Notes: generated from the letters alone by a model not told the origin. A stretch of 22,712 nucleotides of DNA from D2472 sp964275585 (GCA_964275585.1 CAXYCJ010000009.1:1-22712), one strand, 5' to 3'; positions 7,137-14,928 are shown, numbered from the stretch's first letter. Numbers and translations are program-made.

Positions 7137-8102
7137 TTATACAATAGCTACCAGCTCTTCAATTTTATCATCTAGATTATCTTGCTGCATGATTTCAAGA
7201 ATTAACCTTCTAAAATTCTTAGCGTTTGGCTGACCTTTGTTGATACCAAAAACATGTTTGAGAGTTTTTGAATAAGCATGACCATATTCTTTTTGACCCA
7301 CGCAATATTTTAAATAAGTTCTTAAAATATTTTCTCTAGTCAGGATTTCGCGGGGTTGATTAAAAAGCATTGAATCTACGTCAGCAGTCATCATTGGGTT
7401 GTCGTATGCTGCTCTTCCAAGCATTACACCATCAACTATATTCAGATGGTCTTTTGCTTCTGTAAGGGTATTAATGCCTCCGTTGATAACAATCTCTAAA
7501 TCAGGAAATGATTTTTTTAATTCATAAACATTTTCGTACTTCAATGGTGGTATTTTTCTGTTTTGACGAGGAGTGAGACCGCTAAGAATAGCCACTCTTG
7601 CATGAACAATTAAGGTTTGTATTTTTTTGTCTACTGCCTTATCCGTAAAATTGTGAAGAAACTCATAGTTATCTTGTTCATTAATTCCTATTCTACATTT
7701 AATAGTAATGGGTGTTGTCGAGGATTCTTGCATGGCAGAAATACACTCAGCCACAAGAGATGGTTCTTGCATCAAGCATGCCCCAAAGGATCCTTTCTGA
7801 ACTCGCTCTGATGGACAGCCAACATTGAGATTGATCTCGTCATATCCAAGAGATTCGCAAATTCTTGCGCAAGTTGCTAAATCTTTAGGATCTGATCCAC
7901 CAAGCTGAACAGAGATAGGGTGCTCAATCTCATTATTAAAATTTAATTGATCCATGCAATTCCCATGAATAATAGCTCCAGTTGTAACCATTTCTGTGTA
8001 TAAAACAGATTGCTTGGTTATAAGCCTGAAAAGGTATCTATCATGTATGTCTGTGCATTGCATCATAGGTGCGATACAAAACCGATGATTTATCTTCTTC
8101 AT
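7137..8102 (-). CDS. dusA: tRNA-dihydrouridine(20/20a) synthase
   Basis: A 321-residue FMN-dependent enzyme that reduces uridine to dihydrouridine in the tRNA D-loop using NADPH. The N terminus RFCIAPMMQCTD is the Dus start of the TIM barrel. NLNVGCPSERVQKGSFGACLM (91-111) is the DusA signature: Cys96 is the general-acid cysteine, and the RVQ-G-FGACLM part distinguishes DusA from DusB and DusC. HAR near the middle and INGGI plus GRAAYDNP near 205-235 bind FMN phosphate. The length equals that of other DusA proteins. It is second in a minus-strand pair, only 3 bp after nhaB, with no Shine-Dalgarno of its own, so it is probably translated from the nhaB transcript. Confidence 0.94.
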   Translation of the reverse strand: MKKINHRFCIAPMMQCTDIHDRYLFRLITKQSVLYTEMVTTGAIIHGNCMDQLNFNNEIEHPISVQLGGSDPKDLATCARICESLGYDEINLNVGCPSERVQKGSFGACLMQEPSLVAECISAMQESSTTPITIKCRIGINEQDNYEFLHNFTDKAVDKKIQTLIVHARVAILSGLTPRQNRKIPPLKYENVYELKKSFPDLEIVINGGINTLTEAKDHLNIVDGVMLGRAAYDNPMMTADVDSMLFNQPREILTRENILRTYLKYCVGQKEYGHAYSKTLKHVFGINKGQPNAKNFRRLILEIMQQDNLDDKIEELVAIV

Positions 8103-8105
8103 TGG

Positions 8106-9617
8106 TTACAGAAAATATACCACCGAGAAAAATCCAACAACACTTAGAACTATAGTGTAGGGAAGTGCCATTTTGACCATTTTCATATAAGACAAGCCTA
8201 TTAATGGAGCAAGAGATGATGTTAGTAGAAATAAGAATGCAGCCTGACCATTTGGTGTGGCTATGCTTGGGATATTAGTTCCGGTATTAATCGCAACAGC
8301 AAGGTCATCAAACTGATCTCTTACAATTTCACCTGAATCAAGCAGCTCTTTAATTTCATTAATATAGATAGTTGCAACAAATACATTATCGCTTATGGCA
8401 GATAGCACTCCATTTGCAACGAAGAAAATTGGAGCCTGCACCTCAACACTTTGATTAACAATATAAATAATAATGGGAGAAAATAATTCCTGATCTGCTA
8501 TTACACTAACTACTGCAAAAAATACAACAAGTAATGCTGTAAATGGCAAGGCCTCCTTAAATGCATCTCCTAAATCATGCTCGTCAGTTATTCCTTTAAA
8601 GGATGTAAGAAGAATAATGACACCTAGACCAATAATTCCAACAGCAGCTAAGTGAAAAGCTAGGGCAATAATAAGCAAAATACCTACAGTCATTTCTATT
8701 GCTAGCTCAAGCTTCATAATGTCAGTTCTTTTGCTAAGCTCAAAATTATTGAAATCATGAAAAATATTTTTAATTCTCAAGGGTAGATGAGTTCCAAAGC
8801 CAAATAATCTAAATTTTTCAATACTAAAGCACGTAATCATGCCAGCTATAAATACTGGAACTGTAATTGGAGCCATTTTGACAGCAAATTCTATAAACTC
8901 CCACTCAGCAATGTTTGCAATTAATAAATTCTGCGGCTCACCTACAATTGTGCAAACACCACCAAGGGCAGTGCCTACAACACCATGCATAATCAAATCT
9001 CTTAAAAATGATTTAAAATTTTCTAAATCTTCCACTCCTTCTATAGAAAGCGTTGAATCATCTAAGATATTATGATTTTTCATAGAAAAATCAGCACCTG
9101 AATTGGCTAAATGGAAAATTCTGTAAAATCCAATTCCCACTGCTATTAATACCGCAGTTACTGTTAATGCATCAAGAAATGCAGACAAAAAAGCAGCAAC
9201 AAAACAAAAAAGAAGAGAGAGCTTTGTCTTGGAGTGAACACGCAAAAGCAACTTCGTGAAAATGTTAAGCATTAAATTTTTCATAAAATAAATGCCAGCT
9301 ACCATAAATACCAAAAGCAAAATTACTTCTAGATTTCTTTCTATTTCATGCAGCAAGGTATACGGAGTGGTCAGTCCAATTACGAGCCCTTGAATTGCTA
9401 AGAGCCCCCCAGGCTGAAGTGGATAACATTTTAATGCTAAGGCTAAGGTGAAAATGAATTGTAGTAATAAAAGCCATCCAATAAAAAATGCACCATTAAG
9501 ACCTAGATAATTTAATGCGTATAAAGCAATTGGATTAAATATCAAAAACGCTATGATGGTATTTTTATACCAGCTAGGCGATGGTCCTAAGAACATTTTA
9601 TAAAGATTATTTATCAT
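8106..9617 (-). CDS. nhaB: Na+/H+ antiporter NhaB
   Basis: A polytopic inner-membrane antiporter that exports Na+ in exchange for H+, about 503 residues from the start chosen here. It aligns almost collinearly with E. coli NhaB: FLGPSPSWYK near the N terminus, ALKCYPLQPGGLLAI, LLVFMVAGIYFMK, AAFLSAFLDALTVTAV, GTALGGVCTIVGEPQNLLIA, AISDNVFVATIYINE and AINTGTNIPSIATPNGQAAFLFLL. A TTG at 9647 would add ten residues and overlap nudC. The ATG at 9617 gives the E. coli-like N terminus and has an AGGG about 9 nt upstream, so it is preferred. It forms an operon with dusA. Only 20 bp separate this start from that of the divergent nudC. Sodium extrusion suits a marine cell. Confidence 0.95.
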   Translation of the reverse strand: MINNLYKMFLGPSPSWYKNTIIAFLIFNPIALYALNYLGLNGAFFIGWLLLLQFIFTLALALKCYPLQPGGLLAIQGLVIGLTTPYTLLHEIERNLEVILLLVFMVAGIYFMKNLMLNIFTKLLLRVHSKTKLSLLFCFVAAFLSAFLDALTVTAVLIAVGIGFYRIFHLANSGADFSMKNHNILDDSTLSIEGVEDLENFKSFLRDLIMHGVVGTALGGVCTIVGEPQNLLIANIAEWEFIEFAVKMAPITVPVFIAGMITCFSIEKFRLFGFGTHLPLRIKNIFHDFNNFELSKRTDIMKLELAIEMTVGILLIIALAFHLAAVGIIGLGVIILLTSFKGITDEHDLGDAFKEALPFTALLVVFFAVVSVIADQELFSPIIIYIVNQSVEVQAPIFFVANGVLSAISDNVFVATIYINEIKELLDSGEIVRDQFDDLAVAINTGTNIPSIATPNGQAAFLFLLTSSLAPLIGLSYMKMVKMALPYTIVLSVVGFFSVVYFL

Positions 9618-9620
9618 AGC

Positions 9621-9626
9621 TATAAA
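9621..9626 (+). promoter_or_regulatory. Possible -10 element for nudC
   Basis: TATAAA lies in the 20-bp nhaB-nudC spacer. If used, transcription would begin near 9633, only a few bases before the nudC ATG at 9638, which has no Shine-Dalgarno. No -35 match was seen, and the upstream part of the promoter would lie inside nhaB. Confidence 0.25.
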
Positions 9627-9637
9627 CCCTAAGTAAC

Positions 9638-10471
9638 ATGGAACCAATTAGACAATTACACGACAATTTTCAATCCCAATCAAAACTGATTATCTTTTGT
9701 GATGGTAAGATTTTATACGATCATGACCAAAAAACTTACTGTTTTGATCCAAAAGATTTAAATTCCCTTGAAAGTTACTCGCCGTTTTTATCTATAGCTA
9801 AAGATACCCTTGTGGATCAATATTATTATTCTATTGAGGTTGAGCGCAATTCAGACATCTTTGGTATTTTTATGGATCCAGCAAAAATCGAATTTACTGA
9901 CTTTAGAACAACGCTCTCGTTTCTGGATTCATCTAACTTTCAACTCATCTCAAGGGCCTCCATACTTATGAATTGGAGAGCTACTAATAAATTTTGTTCT
10001 TCATGTGGAAAACAAACTATTTTTAATCCCAAAGAGGGCGCCCCTGACTGTGAATGTTTAGCTCATCCTAAATACCCAGTAATATCTCCATGCATTATTA
10101 CTCTAATTCATGACAAAAATAGAATTCTTTTGGGTAGAAGTAAATTCTTTCCTCCAAATATGTTTAGTACTTTAGCTGGATTTATAGAGGCAGGAGAGAA
10201 TGCTGAAGAAGCATTAGCGAGAGAGCTTATGGAGGAGGTAAATATTAAAGTTTCTGAAGTTAGGTATTATGGATCACAGTCTTGGCCATTTCCATCTCAA
10301 TTAATGCTTGGTTATTTCTGTAAATACGTAAAGGGAAAAATTAAATTAAATGATGCTGAGTTAGAAGAGGCCAGGTGGTTTGATTTGGATAGGTTACCCA
10401 TGATTCCACCTGACACTTCAATATCCGGTCAGCTTATTCGCTCTTATATCTTGGATCATTCAAAGCTCTAG
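9638..10471 (+). CDS. nudC: NAD+ diphosphatase / NAD-capped RNA hydrolase NudC
   Basis: A 277-residue Nudix hydrolase that splits NAD(H) to NMN(H) and AMP and removes NAD caps from RNA 5' ends. The zinc ribbon starts with Cys120 and Cys123 (FCSSCGK). The second pair is Cys138/Cys140 (CEC), closer together than the CxxC of E. coli. The Nudix box runs from Gly181 to Ile203 with Glu187, Arg195, Glu196, Glu199 and Glu200 in place; the last box glycine is replaced by Asn202. The NADH-pyrophosphatase motif SQPWPFP follows as SQSWPFP (213-219). Length and order of domains are normal. The last 38 bp overlap the end of the convergent rne gene. Transcribed alone from a minimal spacer. Confidence 0.93.
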   Translation: MEPIRQLHDNFQSQSKLIIFCDGKILYDHDQKTYCFDPKDLNSLESYSPFLSIAKDTLVDQYYYSIEVERNSDIFGIFMDPAKIEFTDFRTTLSFLDSSNFQLISRASILMNWRATNKFCSSCGKQTIFNPKEGAPDCECLAHPKYPVISPCIITLIHDKNRILLGRSKFFPPNMFSTLAGFIEAGENAEEALARELMEEVNIKVSEVRYYGSQSWPFPSQLMLGYFCKYVKGKIKLNDAELEEARWFDLDRLPMIPPDTSISGQLIRSYILDHSKL

Positions 10472-12518
10472 TTGGCTTTGGTGCCTGTGTAGGAGCTGGA
10501 GTTGGTGCCGGTGTAGGAGCTGGAGTTGGTGCCGGTTTAGGAGCTGGTGTCGATGTAGGAGTTGGAGAGGGACTTTTAACATTTTCAACTTGTGCCTTAT
10601 TGCCATTGATCTCATCAGTCGAAACAGGTAATTTTTTTTCTACCACCTCAGTATTTTGCTTCAATGAGTCTTTCTTTTTTGGGGGTATTACAATAGGTTT
10701 ACTAGATTTATTTGAACTACCTGCTTTCTCTGAAGTGTTCCTATTTCTATTATTACCTTTATTATTTGGTCTAGAATTTTTATTTCTATCATTAGTCCTA
10801 GGTTTAGAGCTTCTATTGGATGAGCTTTTGTAGTTTCTTCCTTTTTTAGAATGAGAAGATTTCTTTTTAGTTTTTTTAGATTTAAATATTGATAATGTCA
10901 ATATTGACTTAATAAAATTAAAAAATCCTGATGATTTCTTTTTCTTTGGCATTCTAGGAGGAACGGATACTTTTACTAATGGCTTAAGAACCTTTTTATT
11001 GGTATTTGAATCTCTCCAATCCATTGAAGGTTCTGGACTGTTTGGAGTCATGTTATAAGAAGAGCTCTTCTTCCCAGCAACTGCCTTAACCCGAGCTACT
11101 TTATAATAAGGTCTAGTTTTGTATGGATCTGCAATTATAAGAATATTTACTTGATAAGTATTTTCAATTGCTATGATATCTCTTCTTTTTTCGTTAAGCA
11201 GATAACTTGAAACATCCGCTGGAACATATACATGAATCTCACCTGTATTTTCTTTTGCGGCATCTTCACCAATAATTCTAATTATTGATTGGCCAAGAGA
11301 TCTTGTCCCACGCACTTGCACATGCTCAATATCATATGTTTCGTCCAGTGATGGTCTTAGCCTTTGCCTTGAGAGCTCAAGCAAGCCAAATCTAGAAATT
11401 GCTGCAATCTGAATTCTTGCGCGATCAGATTGCACAGCTGATCTGAATGTACTTTCAACTTTTTGTTGATGTTTTTCATCTTGCATGTCAATAAAATCAA
11501 TAACAATTAACCCACCCAGATCTCTTAATCTTAATTGTCTTGCAATTTCTCTTGCAGCCTCTGTATTTGTTGCAAATGCTGTTGATTCAATGTCTTTGCC
11601 TTTTGTTGCTCTTGCTGAGTTAACATCAATAGATACCATTGCTTCAGTTGGATCTATTACTATTGACCCTCCTGATGGAAGAGAAATTTCTCTTTGAAAA
11701 GCAAGCTCTATCTGACTTTCAATTTGATATCGATTGAATAAGGGTATGTCCTCATTGTAGTAGATTACTTTCTCTGCATGGTCAGGAATAACTGACTTTG
11801 CAAAATCCAATGCCTCAGCATGAACCACCTCATCATCAATTAAAATTTCTTCTATGTCGTCTCTAAAATAGTCCCTAAATACTCTTAAGATTAATTTATC
11901 ATCTTTGAATATAAGGCTTGGACTTGGAGCATCACCAACTGTTGATTTAATTTGATCCCATAAATTCATTAAATAATCTAAGTCCCATTTGAGTTCCTCC
12001 GATGACCTTCCGAGGCCAGCTGTTCTCACAATTACACTCATGCCTTCAGGAATAGTAAGTTCATTTAAGGCATTTTTTATATCATCTCTTTCCTCTCCAG
12101 CAATCCGTCTTGAAACTCCACCAGATTTTTCAGAGTTAGGTATAAGAACAATAAAGCGTCCTGCTAAAGAAATCTGATTTGATAAAGCAGCGCCTTTTGT
12201 GCCTCGCTCTTCTTTTAATACTTGTACAAGGATTTCATCGCCTTCTTTTAAGGTGCATTTTCTTTTGCCATCTGCCCCATTAGCAAAGTATTCGTTAGAC
12301 AGTTCTTTCAATGGAAGAAAGCCATGTCTTTCACTACCAAAGTTAACAAAAGCGGCGTCCAGACTTGTTTCTACCCTAGATACTTTTGCTTTAAAAATGC
12401 TGCCTTTTAGTAATGCTTGAGCATTAAACTCATTATCTAAGTCAAACAATTTTGCCCCATCAACCAACGCAACTCGAAGCTCATCAGAATATGAGCAATT
12501 AATTAGAATTCTTTTCAT
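10434..12518 (-). CDS. rne: Ribonuclease E, zinc-link cysteines absent
   Basis: The main mRNA-decay and rRNA/tRNA-processing endonuclease, 694 residues from ATG 12518. Upstream, a GGAG lies 6 nt away; a TTG at 12554 would add 12 non-homologous residues. The N terminus MKRILINCSYSDELRVALVDG matches E. coli. The S1 domain spans about 35-120. The catalytic metal aspartates are Asp298 (SIDVNSARAT) and Asp341 (GLIVIDFIDM). Where E. coli has the zinc link CPRCSGTG (404-411), this protein reads HVQVRGTRS (399-407), with no cysteine. The rest of the small domain is conserved (SYLLNEKRR). A likely amphipathic membrane anchor GFFNFIKSILTLSIF lies at 531-545. A Lys/Arg/Asn/Ser-rich arm follows to about 600, then a Pro-Ala-Thr repeat at about 651-680. 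RNase G is excluded by the long arm and anchor. Confidence 0.94.
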   Translation of the reverse strand: MKRILINCSYSDELRVALVDGAKLFDLDNEFNAQALLKGSIFKAKVSRVETSLDAAFVNFGSERHGFLPLKELSNEYFANGADGKRKCTLKEGDEILVQVLKEERGTKGAALSNQISLAGRFIVLIPNSEKSGGVSRRIAGEERDDIKNALNELTIPEGMSVIVRTAGLGRSSEELKWDLDYLMNLWDQIKSTVGDAPSPSLIFKDDKLILRVFRDYFRDDIEEILIDDEVVHAEALDFAKSVIPDHAEKVIYYNEDIPLFNRYQIESQIELAFQREISLPSGGSIVIDPTEAMVSIDVNSARATKGKDIESTAFATNTEAAREIARQLRLRDLGGLIVIDFIDMQDEKHQQKVESTFRSAVQSDRARIQIAAISRFGLLELSRQRLRPSLDETYDIEHVQVRGTRSLGQSIIRIIGEDAAKENTGEIHVYVPADVSSYLLNEKRRDIIAIENTYQVNILIIADPYKTRPYYKVARVKAVAGKKSSSYNMTPNSPEPSMDWRDSNTNKKVLKPLVKVSVPPRMPKKKKSSGFFNFIKSILTLSIFKSKKTKKKSSHSKKGRNYKSSSNRSSKPRTNDRNKNSRPNNKGNNRNRNTSEKAGSSNKSSKPIVIPPKKKDSLKQNTEVVEKKLPVSTDEINGNKAQVENVKSPSPTPTSTPAPKPAPTPAPTPAPTPAPTQAPKPTRALNDPRYKSE
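10480..10566. repeat. 24-bp tandem repeat in the 3' end of rne (Pro-Ala-Pro-Thr repeat)
   Basis: Three near-identical 24-bp units begin at 10480, 10504 and 10528 (plus-strand consensus GGTGCCGGTGTAGGAGCTGG followed by AGTT). A diverged partial unit follows at 10552-10566. On the coding minus strand they encode alternating PAPT residues in the disordered RNase E tail. The units are GC-richer than the surrounding sequence, and the array could vary in copy number by slippage in steps of eight residues. Confidence 0.85.
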
Positions 12519-12602
12519 TTTTTTCTCCAATACAGAGAAAGGGAAGAGCAGCAATGCTTTTAGAAGTTTTTAGAGTCTTATCTCGAGGAGCTCTTAAAAC
12601 TG

Positions 12603-12623
12603 ACTTCATTACATTAATGAAGT
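12603..12623. repeat. Perfect 9-bp inverted repeat in the rne leader
   Basis: ACTTCATTA (12603-12611), loop CAT, TAATGAAGT (12615-12623). It would form a perfect stem-loop in RNA from either strand, or could serve as a protein-binding palindrome. It lies about 85 bp upstream of the rne start. No U-run follows that would make it an intrinsic terminator on the minus strand. Confidence 0.7.
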
Positions 12624-12683
12624 AATAATAAAACTGGTCTTATTCTTTCTTGCGCCTTTGCGCCATTCTCTTTACTTTCTCTT

Positions 12684-12705
12684 GATCGGCTGATATTCAG
12701 CGATC
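12684..12705. repeat. Imperfect inverted repeat in the rne leader
   Basis: GATCGGCTGA (12684-12693), loop TAT, TCAGCGATC (12697-12705). The arms pair over nine bases with a single bulge. With the repeat at 12603 it gives two candidate stem-loops in the rne leader. Confidence 0.6.
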
Positions 12706-12773
12706 TTATTATTTACTCATGATTTATATCAGGAGTTTAATTAGTTTTGTTATGGTTGAAATACTTTCTAACC

Positions 12774-12779
12774 TACAAT
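12774..12779 (+). promoter_or_regulatory. Possible -10 element for rluC
   Basis: TACAAT, 18 bp before the rluC ATG. A start near 12786 would give a 12-nt leader without Shine-Dalgarno. A TTGTTA at 12747-12752 is too far away (21 bp) to act as a standard -35. Confidence 0.3.
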
Positions 12780-12797
12780 TTCGAGTATTCTACCCCA

Positions 12798-13739
12798 ATG
12801 AGCAATAAAAACCTAAAAATAAATCTAGATGCGACTGGAAGACGCATAGATAACTATCTTTTTAATGTTTATAAATCTTTACCAAAATCTAAAATCTATA
12901 ACATGATCAGGAAGGGTGAAATTAGAGTTAATTCTTGCAGAATTAAACCAACCTACAAGCTGCAGATGGATGATGAGATAAGAATCCCCCCATACCTAAT
13001 AGATTTTGACAATGATTTACAGGATATTAAGATTCCGCCAAAAAGGATAAGTGATTATCAAAGTTCAATATTGTTTGAGAACAATGACTATATTGTTGTT
13101 AATAAGGATTCAGAGCTAAGCGTTCATTCAGGTTCTAGCAATAAATTTGGTCTGATTGATATAGCTAGAGCTGCAAACCCAGATTTTGAAATTGATTTAG
13201 GCCACAGAATAGATAAATCAACTTCAGGCTGTATTGTCCTATCAAAGAATAAAAGATTTTTAAGAGACTTTCACAACCAATTAAAAAATGACAAGGTTGA
13301 GAAAATATATGAAGCAATTCTTTTTGGGAACTTAAAATCAAACCTAGAAATTGAATCGAAAATTGATACCTCTTCAAAAGAATTTCTGCATAAAGTTCAG
13401 GTATCAGATTTAGGAAAGATTGCTAAATCTAAGTTTATTATTATTAAAAAATATAATGGATACACGCATGTCCACATAAAGATATCAACAGGCAGAATGC
13501 ATCAAATTAGGGTGCAAAGCGCAAGTATGAAACACCCAATTATAAATGATACGAAATACGGCATTTTCAGTCTAAATAAAACTATAGCGAAAGAAACAGG
13601 CGTTAGCAGACTTGCACTCCACTCCAGTACGATAAAATTTACAGATTTAGATGGTTCCAATGTTTCTTATAAAGCGCAGACATGTAGCAGATTTGATATA
13701 CTACTCAACAAGCTATCTAAGGTAGCTATTCAAAGTTAA
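12798..13739 (+). CDS. rluC: 23S rRNA pseudouridine synthase, RluC type
   Basis: A 313-residue enzyme from ATG 12798. The N-terminal S4 RNA-binding domain contains RRIDNYL and LPKSKIYNMIRKGEIRVN, then KPTYKLQMDDEIRIPP. The RluA-family catalytic segment GHRIDKSTSGCIVLSK has the nucleophile Asp139. GRMHQIRVQSA near 240-250 is the second family signature. RluC isomerises U955, U2504 and U2580 of 23S rRNA in E. coli; RluD is the main alternative. The RIPP linker and position divergent from rne favour RluC. An in-frame TTG at 12747 would add 17 residues but has no homology support. There is no Shine-Dalgarno before the ATG. It leads the rpmF-fab-mltG-tmk-holB gene run; rpmF follows after 35 bp. 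Confidence 0.92.
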   Translation: MSNKNLKINLDATGRRIDNYLFNVYKSLPKSKIYNMIRKGEIRVNSCRIKPTYKLQMDDEIRIPPYLIDFDNDLQDIKIPPKRISDYQSSILFENNDYIVVNKDSELSVHSGSSNKFGLIDIARAANPDFEIDLGHRIDKSTSGCIVLSKNKRFLRDFHNQLKNDKVEKIYEAILFGNLKSNLEIESKIDTSSKEFLHKVQVSDLGKIAKSKFIIIKKYNGYTHVHIKISTGRMHQIRVQSASMKHPIINDTKYGIFSLNKTIAKETGVSRLALHSSTIKFTDLDGSNVSYKAQTCSRFDILLNKLSKVAIQS

Positions 13740-13774
13740 TCTAATCTGATAGGATGCATTTTTTTTAAAATATT

Positions 13775-13987
13775 ATGGCAGTTCAAAAAAGTAAAAAAAC
13801 TAGATCAAAGAGGGGCATGATACGTTCTCATGACCATCTCTCAGATCTTACATTATCAACAGATCCAGTTTCTGGAGAAAGACACCTGCGGCATCAGATG
13901 ACAGCAGATGGCTTTTACAAAGGTCGACTGATTAAAGACTTGCGTAAAGCAGAAAAAGAGACAGAGGATACCGAAACCCAAGACTAA
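13775..13987 (+). CDS. rpmF: Large ribosomal subunit protein bL32, C-terminally extended
   Basis: A 70-residue basic protein. MAVQKSKKTRSKRGMIRSHDHL and SGERHLRHQMTADGFYKGR match bL32 of E. coli (57 residues) closely. After the normal end near GRLIKDL it carries about a dozen extra residues rich in Glu, Asp and Lys (RKAEKETEDTETQD). It is a structural protein of the 50S subunit near the peptidyl-transferase region. In E. coli yceD (23S rRNA accumulation protein) precedes rpmF; here it directly follows rluC with no yceD. fabD begins 2 bp after its stop. The ATG has no Shine-Dalgarno and follows a T/A-rich stretch. Confidence 0.95.
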   Translation: MAVQKSKKTRSKRGMIRSHDHLSDLTLSTDPVSGERHLRHQMTADGFYKGRLIKDLRKAEKETEDTETQD

Positions 13988-13989
13988 TT

Positions 13990-14928
13990 ATGTCTTGTTC
14001 AGCATTTGTTGCTTTCCCTGGTCAGGGTTCCCAGCATCCTAATATGCTCTCAGAAGGCGGCATACTTGATATAGCCCAATCAAATGATAATCTAGAATCA
14101 ACCCAGTGCTGTAGTGATTTAATCTCTCATGATGTAGTTAAGTTAATTGAAGATAAGTCTGAGGATCTTCTTAATCAAACTTCTATTACACAGCCAATTT
14201 TACTGCTCTGCTCTTACTTTCATTACCTTAAACTAATGGATAATACTGACATTTCTCCTTATGCATTAGCCGGCCACTCTCTTGGAGAGTACACAGCATT
14301 AGTAGCGGCGGATTCTTTATCAATAACAGCAGCGCTTCAATTAGTCCGCAAAAGAGGAGAGTTGATGGAAAACACTCCAAACGGATCAATGGCAGCTATT
14401 TTAGGGCTTGATATGGACCTCATTGAGGATATTTGCATAATGTCATCAACTGACTTGGTTTCAACTGTCCAGTGCGCCAACTTAAACTCAGCTAATCAGA
14501 CTGTTATTTCAGGCCATAAAGATGCCGTTCAAAAAGCTCAGGAGTTATGTCTTGAAAAAGGAGCCAAGCGTGCTATTAAACTTAATGTTAGCATTGCTGC
14601 GCATAGCTCCTTGATGAATTCGGCAGCTAAAGAATTCTTAGTCACCTTGAATAATGCTGAAATTAAAATGCCACTCATACCTATTATTCATAATACAAAT
14701 GCAGAGCATGCCAAAAATTTAGAAGAACTTAAATCATTATTAGTTTCTCAACTTTATTCTCCAGTGCAATGGGTTGGTACATGTAAGAAAATATCAGAAA
14801 ATAACTCACCCATAATAGAGTGCGGACCTAGCAAGGTCTTAACAGGTCTTTTTAAGTCAAATAAATTGGAAAACCTATTTTCTACATCAGATGAACTTTT
14901 TTATGAGAAAATATTAAATTATGGATAA
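13990..14928 (+). CDS. fabD: Malonyl-CoA:ACP transacylase
   Basis: A 312-residue acyltransferase that loads malonyl groups from CoA onto holo-ACP for type II fatty-acid synthesis. FPGQGSQ is at 9-15. The nucleophile elbow GHSLGE places the catalytic serine at 97, Arg122 (KRGELM) binds the malonyl carboxylate, and His205 (SIAAHSSLM) completes the dyad. Length is normal. The usual upstream neighbours plsX and fabH are absent: rpmF lies 2 bp before. The 3' end overlaps fabG by 8 bp, so expression is probably coupled. Confidence 0.95.
   Translation: MSCSAFVAFPGQGSQHPNMLSEGGILDIAQSNDNLESTQCCSDLISHDVVKLIEDKSEDLLNQTSITQPILLLCSYFHYLKLMDNTDISPYALAGHSLGEYTALVAADSLSITAALQLVRKRGELMENTPNGSMAAILGLDMDLIEDICIMSSTDLVSTVQCANLNSANQTVISGHKDAVQKAQELCLEKGAKRAIKLNVSIAAHSSLMNSAAKEFLVTLNNAEIKMPLIPIIHNTNAEHAKNLEELKSLLVSQLYSPVQWVGTCKKISENNSPIIECGPSKVLTGLFKSNKLENLFSTSDELFYEKILNYG

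Larger units (their letters stand above)
12519..12797. promoter_or_regulatory. Divergent rne/rluC spacer and rne 5' leader
   Basis: This 279-bp stretch is the longest without a convincing gene. For rne (leftwards) it holds the Shine-Dalgarno GGAG (12525-12528) and two inverted repeats that could fold as leader hairpins, described separately. A purine-rich stretch and the direct repeat GGCGC-AAA-GGCGC (minus strand, about 12651-12664) lie between them. In E. coli the long rne leader contains stem-loops by which RNase E shortens the life of its own mRNA; a similar role here is inference. Towards rluC, TACAAT at 12774-12779 could be a -10, leaving a 12-nt leader. No -35 boxes are clear. Confidence 0.5.

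Noticed and set aside
9618..9647. TTG start for nhaB at 9647 and a 10-residue N-terminal extension
   Set aside because: It would overlap the nudC start and has no counterpart in E. coli NhaB; the ATG at 9617 has an AGGG upstream and the expected N terminus.
12554..12625. Small plus-strand ORF of 23 codons in the rne/rluC spacer, with a GGGAAG upstream
   Set aside because: The 3' half coincides with the perfect inverted repeat, there is no recognisable protein, and short ATG ORFs are common by chance in AT-rich sequence. Conservation would be needed to support it.
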